Positions 22,570 to 29,152 of a DNA stretch of 29,507 nucleotides are shown one piece after another. The notes below the pieces were generated by a model that did not search any database, was not told the DNA's origin, and worked only from the letters and a program-made list of their open reading frames with translations. This DNA comes from a virus. The stretch's first letter is position 1; every line of letters starts with the position of its first letter. A program made the translations under genes and the position numbers. The stretch is taken from IMG/VR virus record IMGVR_UViG_3300042372_000146, positions 1 to 29,507 of that record, one strand, 5' to 3'.

Positions 22570-23011
22570 AGCCAGTCCTCAGGAATTCGATAGCGTCGCC
22601 TGAATGATAGTAATCTTTTACAATTCCAACCGCTATCCATCCGTGTGCTTTCATCCAGTATTGCTCCCTGACTGATCTTTCTGGCACGTAGCATTGGAAT
22701 ATAGACGTGACTTCGTGATCGATTAGTGCGTTGTGCAAGTACGTTCCAAGCCGATCTTGAAAGCGTCCTTCTTCTGTGACGCATAACCGTTCAAGCCTGT
22801 AGATGTTTCCGCGTCGCTTAGTCACGAAACCATATGCAAGTAAAACATTCTTGACGCTGAACCAAACGTTTAAACAAAGTCTTGAATTAAGCATCTTGTC
22901 AATCATTTGACCGTTCAACGCGTCCGGTCCAAATTCGGCAATCTCATGTTCTAAGATTGCCGCTTTCAGGGCCGCTCGGGTCATTTGATTGACAGAGTTT
23001 TTATCTGTCAC
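22532..23011 (-). CDS. GNAT-family acetyltransferase, 159 aa
   Basis: The C-terminal half has GNAT features: IYRLERLCVTEEGRFQDRLG (the CoA-binding turn with R-x-x-G-like RFQDRLGTYL), and REQYWMKAHGWIAVGIVKDY then YHSGDAIEFLR, the pattern of the final GNAT strands (x-YxxHGF-x-xVG-x-x-x-x-YY-x-GxDA). The N-terminal 45 residues are helical. Two starts are possible: GTG at 23011, preceded by GAGGG, and TTG at 23026; the GTG overlaps the upstream stop by 11 bases and is preferred. Substrate is unknown. In this cluster it might act on a modified base or on a protein; Mom-type DNA modification also uses this fold, but no Mom-specific signature is evident. Confidence 0.75.
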   Translation of the reverse strand: MTDKNSVNQMTRAALKAAILEHEIAEFGPDALNGQMIDKMLNSRLCLNVWFSVKNVLLAYGFVTKRRGNIYRLERLCVTEEGRFQDRLGTYLHNALIDHEVTSIFQCYVPERSVREQYWMKAHGWIAVGIVKDYYHSGDAIEFLRTGYETIHDQDQSVS

Positions 23012-25130
23012 CGGAATCGCCCTCAAGTTGAAGCGTCCAATACTTGCGGTTGTTGATCATTGACTCGGTGATAGTGTCTGGATCAGATCGCATGGCTCGA
23101 TACAATCTGTCCATAGATATACCAATCGCTTCTGCCGCGTCAATGATGGGTTTCACTTGCGACACGCCGTCCTGACCCTGTAAGTGAGCAAGCAGCCATG
23201 CCTTGTCCGAGTCAATAAACGATGGGCGTCCGGGGCGGCGTTGCTGCTGATTGCGTCCGGGCTCGTCCATAGCTGGCGCACTACCGGGCGGCGTTTCATC
23301 GTATTCGTTACCATGGTCGCTCATGGTTACACCGAGTGCTACAGGCTTTTTAGCGTTAGTCTTATCGACCCAGAGTTTGCGCCGATTAGGTTCTCCGTCA
23401 GGATCTGGGCAATCCAGTTTGATCACCTGCCTGCAAGCTCCCACAATGCGACGACCTAATGCTTCGCCACCCTTGTTTAGATGCGTAACAAGGATGATTG
23501 ATGTGTTGCAGCGTGTGGCAATCTCAGCAAGAGGCTTAAAGAACAATTTTGCCTCTTCGGGCCGCGTTGTGTTGCGGTCCGTTGCGCTGCCGCATGTGTC
23601 TACAAACACAAACGCAGGCTGAATGCGCTTGATGCGTCGCTCAAGATTAGCTAAGTCTTCCACTGTGTCTAAGTTAGTCCCCGCATAAGGATTTGATCGA
23701 CGCGAGTTAAGCACAATCGCTTCGGGAAGGAAGTCAAATTCCTTTGGAAGTGCGCCTAATTCTGACCACTGGCTGTCCGCAGCGATCCAGATTGCCCTGC
23801 TTCCTACGGGCAGGTTTGCAGGTGTTCCATCTGGCCATGGCAACCCAAGGAACACGCGCCGCAACAGGTCCGCACACAATCTGGTTTTGCCAACTCCCGG
23901 TTCGCTGGCTAGTGCGGTGATCGTGCCCTTCTGGATCCACCCCGGCCACGTCCATTGAACCTCTGCTTGCAGGGCTAGTAAGTCTGCAGCCGTAGCGTCG
24001 GGGTCTTCGTCATCTGTATCTGGTACATCTGTGGCAATTCTTTCCGGCCCTGTGTACAGCTCGACTGTTCTAGACCGTGGCGTTGATGTTGGCTGCGCAG
24101 GCTTGGCTGCAACAAGCAGATGGCCAAAGTTGGTTCCAATCTTACGAGCGTCTCGGATCTTGTGCAGCAATTCCCGCTCTGACCATTCAGGGGCGCAGCG
24201 TGAATTCCATTCAGCCATTGCGACAAGCGCGTCTGATTCCGAAAGGCCGAATCCTTCGACCGCAATCATTGCCGCATGAAATGCCCTGCTGTGACCGCTT
24301 TGGCCAGATATGGCTGGGGGTACTTTGGCAAGGTAAGCTTTGCACCTGCCGACTGTATCGGTTTGGCTTGAACCGCGCTGCCGATCAAGGCTAGCCAGTG
24401 CGGCGTCCTGATGCTGCCACGCGGCCAATATTGTATTCAATGCCGCATTGTTGCCAAAAGTAGACGATGAGTCCTTTTGTTTTGCGGCAGTGGTAACCCA
24501 TGCTAACCTATGTGGCCGCTCGGCGGTTGCGCCCCCTTTGCGCGCGTGCGTGCCGTACAACTTCCAGATGCGGCTTGCATTATAGGTTCGCGTGTCAACT
24601 TTGGCTCCTGCTGTCGAGCAGCGTTGATCAAGCCCTGATAGCAAAGATTTGATCTTATCGCGCGTAGGATCGTCGTTCGGCAAAAGTACTGGGTAACACA
24701 AATGCCAACCGTTTCCCGAACTTGCAACAATAGGATCGGCCCAACCAGATGCGGTCATTGTGGCCTGCACAGATGATAACACTCGCCACGCTTCCGCACG
24801 TTCGGTATCGGTAGCGGATACGTTAGCTGGGCGCGTTGGGTCAACGTCAATGAGTATCCAATGGCGTTTAAGCACATCAGCGTCTGTAGCGCATGTTCGC
24901 GCGGGTCCAATTCGATTGGTAACAGGCATCGCAATTGGCTGAGGCAAAAAGTACACGCCCCTGCTTGTTTGCATATCGGCGGCTGCGGCGGCCATCACAT
25001 GAATGTGTTCATAATCAAATACACCGGAAAAACTTCCACCGTCCGTGAATGCTCGCAGTTCGGTGATAGTGCCCGGTTCAATAAACAATTTCAAATACGA
25101 TTCGATTGTTGCGGCCCTGTCCTGTGTCAT
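23001..25130 (-). CDS. Primase-helicase fusion (AEP-like primase plus RepA/RecA-fold helicase), 709 aa
   Basis: Residues about 1-215 form an archaeo-eukaryotic-type primase domain: WILIDVDP (91-98, Asp95 and Asp97), SSGNGWH (137-143) and VDTRTYNASRIWKLYGTHAR (178-197). Residues about 260-335 resemble a PriCT-like helical linker. The C-terminal motor (about 395-600) has Walker A SEPGVGKT (409-416), Walker B FVFVDTCGS (507-515) and a sensor-like IILVTHLNKGG (545-555), typical of RecA-fold helicases of the RepA type. Residues about 640-700 carry a possible winged helix (GISMDRLYRAM). It unwinds and primes phage DNA. The start overlaps the sigma factor stop as ATGA. Length and intact motifs support a functional replisome core. 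Confidence 0.9.
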   Translation of the reverse strand: MTQDRAATIESYLKLFIEPGTITELRAFTDGGSFSGVFDYEHIHVMAAAAADMQTSRGVYFLPQPIAMPVTNRIGPARTCATDADVLKRHWILIDVDPTRPANVSATDTERAEAWRVLSSVQATMTASGWADPIVASSGNGWHLCYPVLLPNDDPTRDKIKSLLSGLDQRCSTAGAKVDTRTYNASRIWKLYGTHARKGGATAERPHRLAWVTTAAKQKDSSSTFGNNAALNTILAAWQHQDAALASLDRQRGSSQTDTVGRCKAYLAKVPPAISGQSGHSRAFHAAMIAVEGFGLSESDALVAMAEWNSRCAPEWSERELLHKIRDARKIGTNFGHLLVAAKPAQPTSTPRSRTVELYTGPERIATDVPDTDDEDPDATAADLLALQAEVQWTWPGWIQKGTITALASEPGVGKTRLCADLLRRVFLGLPWPDGTPANLPVGSRAIWIAADSQWSELGALPKEFDFLPEAIVLNSRRSNPYAGTNLDTVEDLANLERRIKRIQPAFVFVDTCGSATDRNTTRPEEAKLFFKPLAEIATRCNTSIILVTHLNKGGEALGRRIVGACRQVIKLDCPDPDGEPNRRKLWVDKTNAKKPVALGVTMSDHGNEYDETPPGSAPAMDEPGRNQQQRRPGRPSFIDSDKAWLLAHLQGQDGVSQVKPIIDAAEAIGISMDRLYRAMRSDPDTITESMINNRKYWTLQLEGDSGDR

Positions 25131-25612
25131 ATGCGTTCTCCAATGTATTGCCTGATGAAATTCAATCCCAATCGCAGCCTGTTTGAGGATGTGCTATAGC
25201 CTGTGCCACCAAGTAAACTTCTAAGGGGTATGCCAGAGAGTTTTAGTTTAACAAGAGAAGCTTGATCATCGGGCAACAAACCGATTGCCTCGTGAACTTT
25301 TTCTCTTAGTTCTTGTTTGACTGCAAACTCTTCTGGCAGCAAGTCGCCACAGTAATGGTCAGTCTCGTCTTCGTGAATCGAGAAAGTTGGTGTGCATCGC
25401 TTAAGTGCTTGCGAACGATAGATGTATTCGATTCGCATTCGCGCTACGACGCATGTTACCCACGTTGAGAACTTTGATTTTGTCCTGTCGTATAGGTGTA
25501 GTTTTTGCAGGACACGCAGGAGAGTTTCCTGCACCCAGTCCTCGATATCCATCGATGCGATCGGGTGTCTATTAGCGGCCCACCTAGTCAGCCGGATCTG
25601 ATCATTAGTCAT
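25127..25612 (-). CDS. Sigma-70-family RNA polymerase sigma factor, 161 aa
   Basis: The start ATG at 25612 overlaps the upstream stop as ATGA and has GGAGG six bases upstream; an in-frame codon 27 bases earlier is less likely. Residues about 14-70 match sigma region 2: DIEDWVQETLLRVLQKLHLY (22-41), DRTKSKFSTWVTCVVARMRI (42-61), the core-binding and -10 contact part. A linker with HEDETDHYCGDLLP follows, then EKVHEAIGLLPDDQASLVKL (104-123) and a helix-turn-helix-like end (GIPLRSLLGGTGYSTSSNRL), consistent with region 4. The size fits a small group-4-like or phage sigma factor. It sits between helicase and primase genes, so it may redirect host polymerase to later phage promoters. Region 4 is weak. 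Confidence 0.82.
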   Translation of the reverse strand: MTNDQIRLTRWAANRHPIASMDIEDWVQETLLRVLQKLHLYDRTKSKFSTWVTCVVARMRIEYIYRSQALKRCTPTFSIHEDETDHYCGDLLPEEFAVKQELREKVHEAIGLLPDDQASLVKLKLSGIPLRSLLGGTGYSTSSNRLRLGLNFIRQYIGERI

Positions 25613-25869
25613 GCGCCACCTCCGCACTGGCAGGTCCACACGTCACCTAGATCTTCAAACTTGCGAAGCGAAACTAAATGCCTCTGAGAAGAATATTTGG
25701 GCATGTTAAATGTGATCTTTATGTATCGCATTTCTTTTCGTTTGCTTGCGTTGTAGGCGATTATCTTTGCTTCGGCCATGGTACTACAACGGACAACAAA
25801 CTTATTGATCTTGCCACAAGCGTGGCCCCAGCCACTCATAAACTTATCGGTCATGGTCACGTAATACAT
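25609..25869 (-). CDS. Small conserved phage protein, 86 aa
   Basis: The sequence MYYVTMTDKFMSGWGHACGK at residues 1-20, followed by INKFVVRCSTMAEAKIIAYN and RKEMRYIKITFNMPKY, resembles a small uncharacterised family I recall from many phages and metagenomes, with the core tdkfmSGWG-x-A-x-gK-x-NK; I cannot confirm by search. The alpha-beta layout looks like a compact single domain. The C-terminus ends CQCGGGA, with three cysteines overall plus a His, which might bind a metal. The ATG at 25869 has a very strong AAGGAGG site. It overlaps the sigma gene as ATGA. Confidence 0.75.
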   Translation of the reverse strand: MYYVTMTDKFMSGWGHACGKINKFVVRCSTMAEAKIIAYNASKRKEMRYIKITFNMPKYSSQRHLVSLRKFEDLGDVWTCQCGGGA

Positions 25870-25897
25870 TTCAAACCTCCTTGAATAAGTTAACTAA

Positions 25898-27415
25898 TCA
25901 AACGCCACAACTAGCGGCCAGATCCGCCATTTTGCCAAGCCACTCTTCATTTGAATCGCAGCCGTGATCGCCAACGATAATCAAATCCTTCGTGGACCGG
26001 GTGATGGCGATGTACGCCAGATTGACTTCTTGGATGCAAGCCTGCGAAGTGCGGCCAAAGCGTCCGAGTTTCTCGGGGCATAGTATGGCCACACGGCTTG
26101 ACTGAGACCCCTTGGCGCGGTGAATGGATGACAACACTACTTGCTTGGACTCGTCTACAGCGTCGCCAAACATCGCATCGAGTGAATGATGTAACCCATC
26201 AAGGCTTTCCACGTTGTCGATCATGACCGATAAGCAATCGCACTGATCGGTATGTTTTTGCATGACCGCTTCGGTCACATCCTTGGCAGATAACAACTCG
26301 GCCTGATTCTGACGATACTTAGCGAGCTTTCCGGCAAGGTCGTTTAGGTTTGTGGGCTTGAGGCGCTTGATCAGGTTGTACAGTCCAGCACCAATATCAC
26401 GGCCGCGAATCTTGGCGGAGCGTCCTGAGGCAATCAGTCTGTAGGCCATGCCAAGAAGTGGCGCGTTAGTGCGGCAAATCACCATGTCGCCTTCCTCGAG
26501 CATATTGGTTACGCCCTGCGAACTGGATTCGATCACCGATCCGGCTGGCGCGTTAGGTCTGTCCTGAATGGTGGGCACCAAAATTCTGGCAAGATCAAGG
26601 TGACTGCTAGGGCATCTCCAGCATACCGTCAGGGGCAAGCTGACAGACCCAAGCTGATTTGTCATATTGTGAAATGAGTCTGTGTCTGCGCCAGCAAATC
26701 CCATGATCGCCTGCCTAGGATCACCAACGTGCATGACGCGTGGCGCAAGCCGTGTGATCAGTTGCTGCTGCGCAGGATTGAAATCCTGAGCTTCGTCAGC
26801 AATTATCAAATCAGACTGATATCGAGTAAGGTTCAGATAGTGCGGCATCGTGATCATATCCGTGAAATCCATTGTGCGCTTGCAATGAATCCCTTCGCCT
26901 ACCGCAGCCTTGGCGATTGGGAACATCATCTGATGAACATCTAGGTTCTCTGGCGCTTCCCAGCCCATACTGGCTAGTGCGTCGCCAAGATTCTGAAGGT
27001 CTTGCTGAGAGGGGCTGAGCGGGATCAGTTGATTCCTCCACGCTTCAACGACCGTGAACACTGGTGTGTATTCGTCTTTAAGTCGTTTCGTCCTGCTGTC
27101 TACAAGATTAGGATTCTGCCGTGCGATAATATCGCGATACTTATCCTGCACAACCTGCCGCCTGCCACTGGACTGGACAAGACGGCATCCAATCGAATGC
27201 AGCGTTGATGCGGTCCCAGCACCGCCAAGTCGCTGATTAAGTTCTTCCGCAATGTGACGATTAAACGCTGTGAATTGAACTGATCCCTGTGCTTCTTTAG
27301 CGGAATCTACCGCTGTGTGCGTCTTGCCTGTCCCCGCTAATGCGTTGACCGCAATGTTGTTATCTGTACCCTTGATCGCATCATAAATAGCAATTTGTTC
27401 AACAGTATTCGCCAT
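25898..27415 (-). CDS. UvrD/Rep-like superfamily 1 DNA helicase, 505 aa
   Basis: SF1A helicase motifs are intact: Walker A ALAGTGKT (25-32), Ia FTAFNR (48-53), Walker B IIADEAQD (204-211), motif III GDPRQAIMGFAGAD (231-244), a motif IV-like CWRCPSSH, motif V-like VVLSSIHRAKGSQSSRV, and motif VI-like NLAYIAITRSTKDL near residues 465-480. The protein is shorter than UvrD or Rep and probably lacks large 1B/2B insertions. The ATG at 27415 is used because GGAGG is eight bases upstream; the earlier TTG at 27421 is too close to that site. It probably unwinds DNA during replication or recombination. A possible promoter region lies just upstream. Confidence 0.92.
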   Translation of the reverse strand: MANTVEQIAIYDAIKGTDNNIAVNALAGTGKTHTAVDSAKEAQGSVQFTAFNRHIAEELNQRLGGAGTASTLHSIGCRLVQSSGRRQVVQDKYRDIIARQNPNLVDSRTKRLKDEYTPVFTVVEAWRNQLIPLSPSQQDLQNLGDALASMGWEAPENLDVHQMMFPIAKAAVGEGIHCKRTMDFTDMITMPHYLNLTRYQSDLIIADEAQDFNPAQQQLITRLAPRVMHVGDPRQAIMGFAGADTDSFHNMTNQLGSVSLPLTVCWRCPSSHLDLARILVPTIQDRPNAPAGSVIESSSQGVTNMLEEGDMVICRTNAPLLGMAYRLIASGRSAKIRGRDIGAGLYNLIKRLKPTNLNDLAGKLAKYRQNQAELLSAKDVTEAVMQKHTDQCDCLSVMIDNVESLDGLHHSLDAMFGDAVDESKQVVLSSIHRAKGSQSSRVAILCPEKLGRFGRTSQACIQEVNLAYIAITRSTKDLIIVGDHGCDSNEEWLGKMADLAASCGV

Positions 27416-27510
27416 GACCAAAACCTCCGTGTGATATCGAATGACAAAACGCCACCCGATAAGTTTAATATAAACATTGTTGCGTCAAATGAAATACTAT
27501 TTTGACGAGT
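27416..27510 (-). promoter_or_regulatory. AT-rich leader with inverted repeat before the helicase gene
   Basis: About 80 bases separate the MerR-like gene from the helicase. On the coding strand they contain an imperfect palindrome with arms GTCAAAAT and ATTTGAC (27484-27507, partly over the upstream stop), a TTGACG at 27488-27483, and AT-rich TATATT/TATTAA elements at 27472-27465. The -35/-10 spacing is not standard, so a sigma-70 promoter is only possible. GGAGG before the helicase ATG is the one certain element. Confidence 0.3.
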
Positions 27511-27853
27511 ACCGCAAAACTTTTTCTAGCTTGGCAATTCTTTCTTCTAGATTGATAATTCGTTTTCTAATCATCAACGTGTGGTCAGTCCAAAACTTGC
27601 GCATGTTTTTAGCAGTTGCGTCCCGTAGTTGCTTTTTATGCTTAAGCTGCTTTAAGTGCGCAGTGACCTTTCGTGCCCCAACTCCATGTAACGGGCGCGG
27701 GAATAGCTTTCGCACCATGCTGACATGCCACACATGCGGACTTCCTTCGCGCGCTGGACGTGGAATCAATCCACGTTTCAGCCATCCTAATACAGTGGGT
27801 GTTCCAACCTTGACCAACTCGCCAATTGCTTCCGTCGTGACCCACGTCTTCAC
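27497..27853 (-). CDS. MerR-like helix-turn-helix protein with C-terminal coiled coil, 118 aa
   Basis: Residues 3-33 (WVTTEAIGELVKVGTPTVLG, then WLKRGLIPRP) match the helix-turn-helix of MerR/excisionase-type proteins, in which the second helix is followed by a wing starting near residue 30. The middle contains VGARKVTAHLKQLKHKKQ, and residues about 75-118 are a basic coiled coil (MIRKRIINLEERIAKLEKVL). No effector-binding domain or cysteines for metal sensing are seen. Translation starts at GTG (27853), overlapping the CsrA-like stop as GTGA. Role: probably a DNA-binding regulator or a small replication accessory protein. Excisionase function is unlikely without an integrase in view. Confidence 0.75.
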   Translation of the reverse strand: MKTWVTTEAIGELVKVGTPTVLGWLKRGLIPRPAREGSPHVWHVSMVRKLFPRPLHGVGARKVTAHLKQLKHKKQLRDATAKNMRKFWTDHTLMIRKRIINLEERIAKLEKVLRYSSK

Positions 27854-28050
27854 TTGCCAGCCTCCTTGCTTAATAAGCTTCGTCGCAAAACTTCTACGTT
27901 GCCGGGTGCGTCAATAATCACTTTGACCTGATTGCTGTGAAGTGGGTGCGGGATGATTCGCACCGTGAAGGTTTGGGTTTCCTTATGACTGTGAACCTTA
28001 AAGAATAGATCGTCTTCGTCCTTATCCGGTCGAATCGAAAGGACTAACAT
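27850..28050 (-). CDS. csrA: CsrA-like translational regulator, 66 aa
   Basis: CsrA binds GGA motifs in mRNA leaders and usually blocks ribosome binding. The N-terminus MLVLSIRPD and the C-terminal part VKVIIDAPGNVEVLRRSLL match the CsrA pattern (MLxLxR at the start; VxxxxxAPxxVxVxR near the end). Leu4 and Arg56 in APGNVEVLR align with the RNA-binding Leu4 and Arg44 of E. coli CsrA. The central loop is about 12 residues longer than in E. coli. The ATG at 28050 has AAGGAG seven bases upstream. It precedes the MerR-like gene with a GTGA overlap. The family call is mainly from these two blocks, so the long loop deserves a structural check. Confidence 0.72.
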   Translation of the reverse strand: MLVLSIRPDKDEDDLFFKVHSHKETQTFTVRIIPHPLHSNQVKVIIDAPGNVEVLRRSLLSKEAGK

Positions 28051-28065
28051 AAACTCAACTCCTTG

Positions 28066-28200
28066 TTATTCTATTTCAAAAAGCATTTGAACCGCCCACA
28101 TGGCCCAGTACAAAGAATAGCCTATCAAACTACAGACTATTCCTGCTCCGAACCATGCGAGCGTTTCGTCAAATCGAGTGGGTGGCAACCGCTCATCCAT
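28066..28200 (-). CDS. 44-residue single-pass membrane microprotein
   Basis: The ATG at 28200 overlaps the preceding 23-codon gene by eight bases (ATGGATGA) and the frame ends with TAA at 28066. The peptide begins MDERLPPTRFDETLAWFGAG, has a hydrophobic stretch at about residues 15-41 with aromatic and small residues (IVCSLIGYSLYWAMWAVQML) and ends FEIE. The net-acidic soluble ends and single hydrophobic helix suggest an inner-membrane protein. It could be part of a holin, a lysis inhibitor or superinfection-exclusion factor; nothing in the sequence decides. The next gene (CsrA-like) follows after 15 bases with its own AAGGAG. Confidence 0.6.
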   Translation of the reverse strand: MDERLPPTRFDETLAWFGAGIVCSLIGYSLYWAMWAVQMLFEIE

Positions 28201-28264
28201 TATCGTTGGCCCACATCATCATTATCAAAAACAAGACAAAAAGTATATATGTTGTGCCGCTCAT
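28193..28264 (-). CDS. 23-residue hydrophobic microprotein
   Basis: An ATG at 28264 overlaps the stop of the secreted-protein gene as ATGA, and the frame ends with TGA at 28193-28195. The product MSGTTYILFVLFLIMMMWAN, followed by DNG, is one hydrophobic helix. Because the start is coupled to the upstream stop and its stop is inside the next start, translation is likely by reinitiation. The size is typical of small membrane toxins or regulatory peptides, but function is unknown. It is too short for coding statistics; evidence is the tight coupling on both sides and the helix. Confidence 0.5.
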   Translation of the reverse strand: MSGTTYILFVLFLIMMMWANDNG

Positions 28265-28530
28265 CGGTACCTCACGCATGCGTACCAGCCATTGCGGCCA
28301 CGTACTACCGATTGCTCGACGATTGGCCGTTGACCGTAGTAGCAACAATTGCGAAGTGCTTGGCCTGCCGAACTGGAAGAGAACCCAACGCCCTCGTAAC
28401 GATATGACCCGCCACGATGCGCCATGCGGCATTGTGCTGCGGACTGGCAGGCTGATTCGTGTGCGGTCAATCCACCAGCGGCTTGAGCCATCGGTGCAAA
28501 CAGCAAGCAGGCAAACAAGGATCGAATCAT
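28261..28530 (-). CDS. Small secreted cysteine-containing protein, 89 aa
   Basis: A signal peptide is clear: MIRSLFACLLFAPMAQAAGG, with positive Arg3, a hydrophobic core and an A-x-A cleavage site after residue 17 or 18. The mature part has GSYRYEGVGFSSSSAGQALR (about 41-60), the Cys pair NCCYYG, and ends RGRNGWYACVRYR. This Y-E-G-V-G-x-S and NGWYA pattern is one I associate with planctomycete secreted proteins, from memory and uncertain. There are five cysteines in the mature chain, so disulfides are possible. The ATG at 28530 has GTAGGAG about six bases upstream. A phage gene with a signal peptide may act at the envelope, for example in lysis or exclusion. Confidence 0.72.
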   Translation of the reverse strand: MIRSLFACLLFAPMAQAAGGLTAHESACQSAAQCRMAHRGGSYRYEGVGFSSSSAGQALRNCCYYGQRPIVEQSVVRGRNGWYACVRYR

Positions 28531-28699
28531 AAGAAACTCCTACTCCTCACTATTGAGGATCGCACCAGCCGGGAGACGATCCCAGCCGCCACCAGAGTGG
28601 CGAACCCCATTGGTGCGAATCGTGGGTGCGAGGGCGGTTCCCACGATCACGGCGGATACTTCAGACGGGCATGAGTAGCCGTCCCCTCGCCTTCCGTGG
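28531..28699 (-). other. Intergenic region with two hairpins, 170 bases
   Basis: This stretch lies between the ssDNA-binding and secreted-protein genes. One stem pairs CGCCAC (28587-28592) with GTGGCG (28597-28602) over a 4-base loop; another pairs ATCGTGGG (28619-28626) with CCCACGAT (28640-28647) over 13 bases. The leader before the next ATG contains two GGA motifs in GAGGAGTAGGAG. An open frame (ending GAILNSEE) crosses the region but lacks an ATG or plausible ribosome binding site, so I do not call it a gene. Neither hairpin is followed by a T run. Confidence 0.5.
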
Positions 28700-29152
28700 T
28701 CAGAACGGTAATGGTCCCTCTGTTGGCATATCGGAATTCCCAGCAATGCTGAGAATCTTTATGTTGTGATAAGTTTTAGACCCATCAACCGATGTGGTCT
28801 TTTGTGCTCGAAAACGCACACCTGCCAATGTTTTTAACGCTCGTGGAAGCTCTTGAGAAAACATCTTGCCATTCGCTTCGGTCCATGTGTTAGTGGCAAC
28901 ACCAAGTATCAACAAGTCCGATCCTAGAGCATTGGCATTCGCTTGTGACCGCAAAAAAGTTGCCGCTTCAATTGTATGAGCGCCTTCTACCATGTAGGAC
29001 CAACGCACAATGTCGTCGCCTGTTCTTGCCGTCTTGGTTAGTTCCGCAGACAGTATAGTGAACACCCACGTGCCGTCTGCGATCGAATCCAAGCCCGGTG
29101 CAATACCGGATGCTTTGGGAGCAAATCCACGATCAAAATGCTCAAGACTCAT
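28700..29152 (-). CDS. Probable phage ssDNA-binding protein, 150 aa
   Basis: The protein begins MSLEHFDRGFAPKASGIAPG, has a small OB-fold-like beta core (IADGTWVFTILSAELTKTAR, about 25-44; VRWSYMVEGAHTIEAATFLR, about 49-68; then KMFSQELPRALKTLAGVRFR) and ends in a short tip, NSDMPTEGPLPF. Bacterial SSBs end in an acidic tip with a Pro-Phe pair that recruits partners; the PLPF end is similar though less acidic. The pattern also resembles DUF669-type phage proteins. It is next to a RecT-like gene and a short distance from helicase and primase genes, which fits. Start overlaps the upstream stop as ATGA. Confidence 0.65.
   Translation of the reverse strand: MSLEHFDRGFAPKASGIAPGLDSIADGTWVFTILSAELTKTARTGDDIVRWSYMVEGAHTIEAATFLRSQANANALGSDLLILGVATNTWTEANGKMFSQELPRALKTLAGVRFRAQKTTSVDGSKTYHNIKILSIAGNSDMPTEGPLPF

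Noticed and set aside
27497-27853. MerR-like protein as an excisionase
   Set aside because: No integrase or attachment site is seen in the window, so the lysogeny reading is unsupported.
28063-28407. 114-codon plus-strand open frame over the microprotein cassette
   Set aside because: The minus strand here shows a signal peptide, coupled starts and ribosome binding sites, whereas the plus frame lacks any of these.
28540-28746. 68-codon minus-strand frame between the SSB-like and secreted-protein genes
   Set aside because: Its only start is a TTG inside the SSB-like gene, and internal GTG codons have no ribosome binding site. It is described as a hairpin-rich gap instead.
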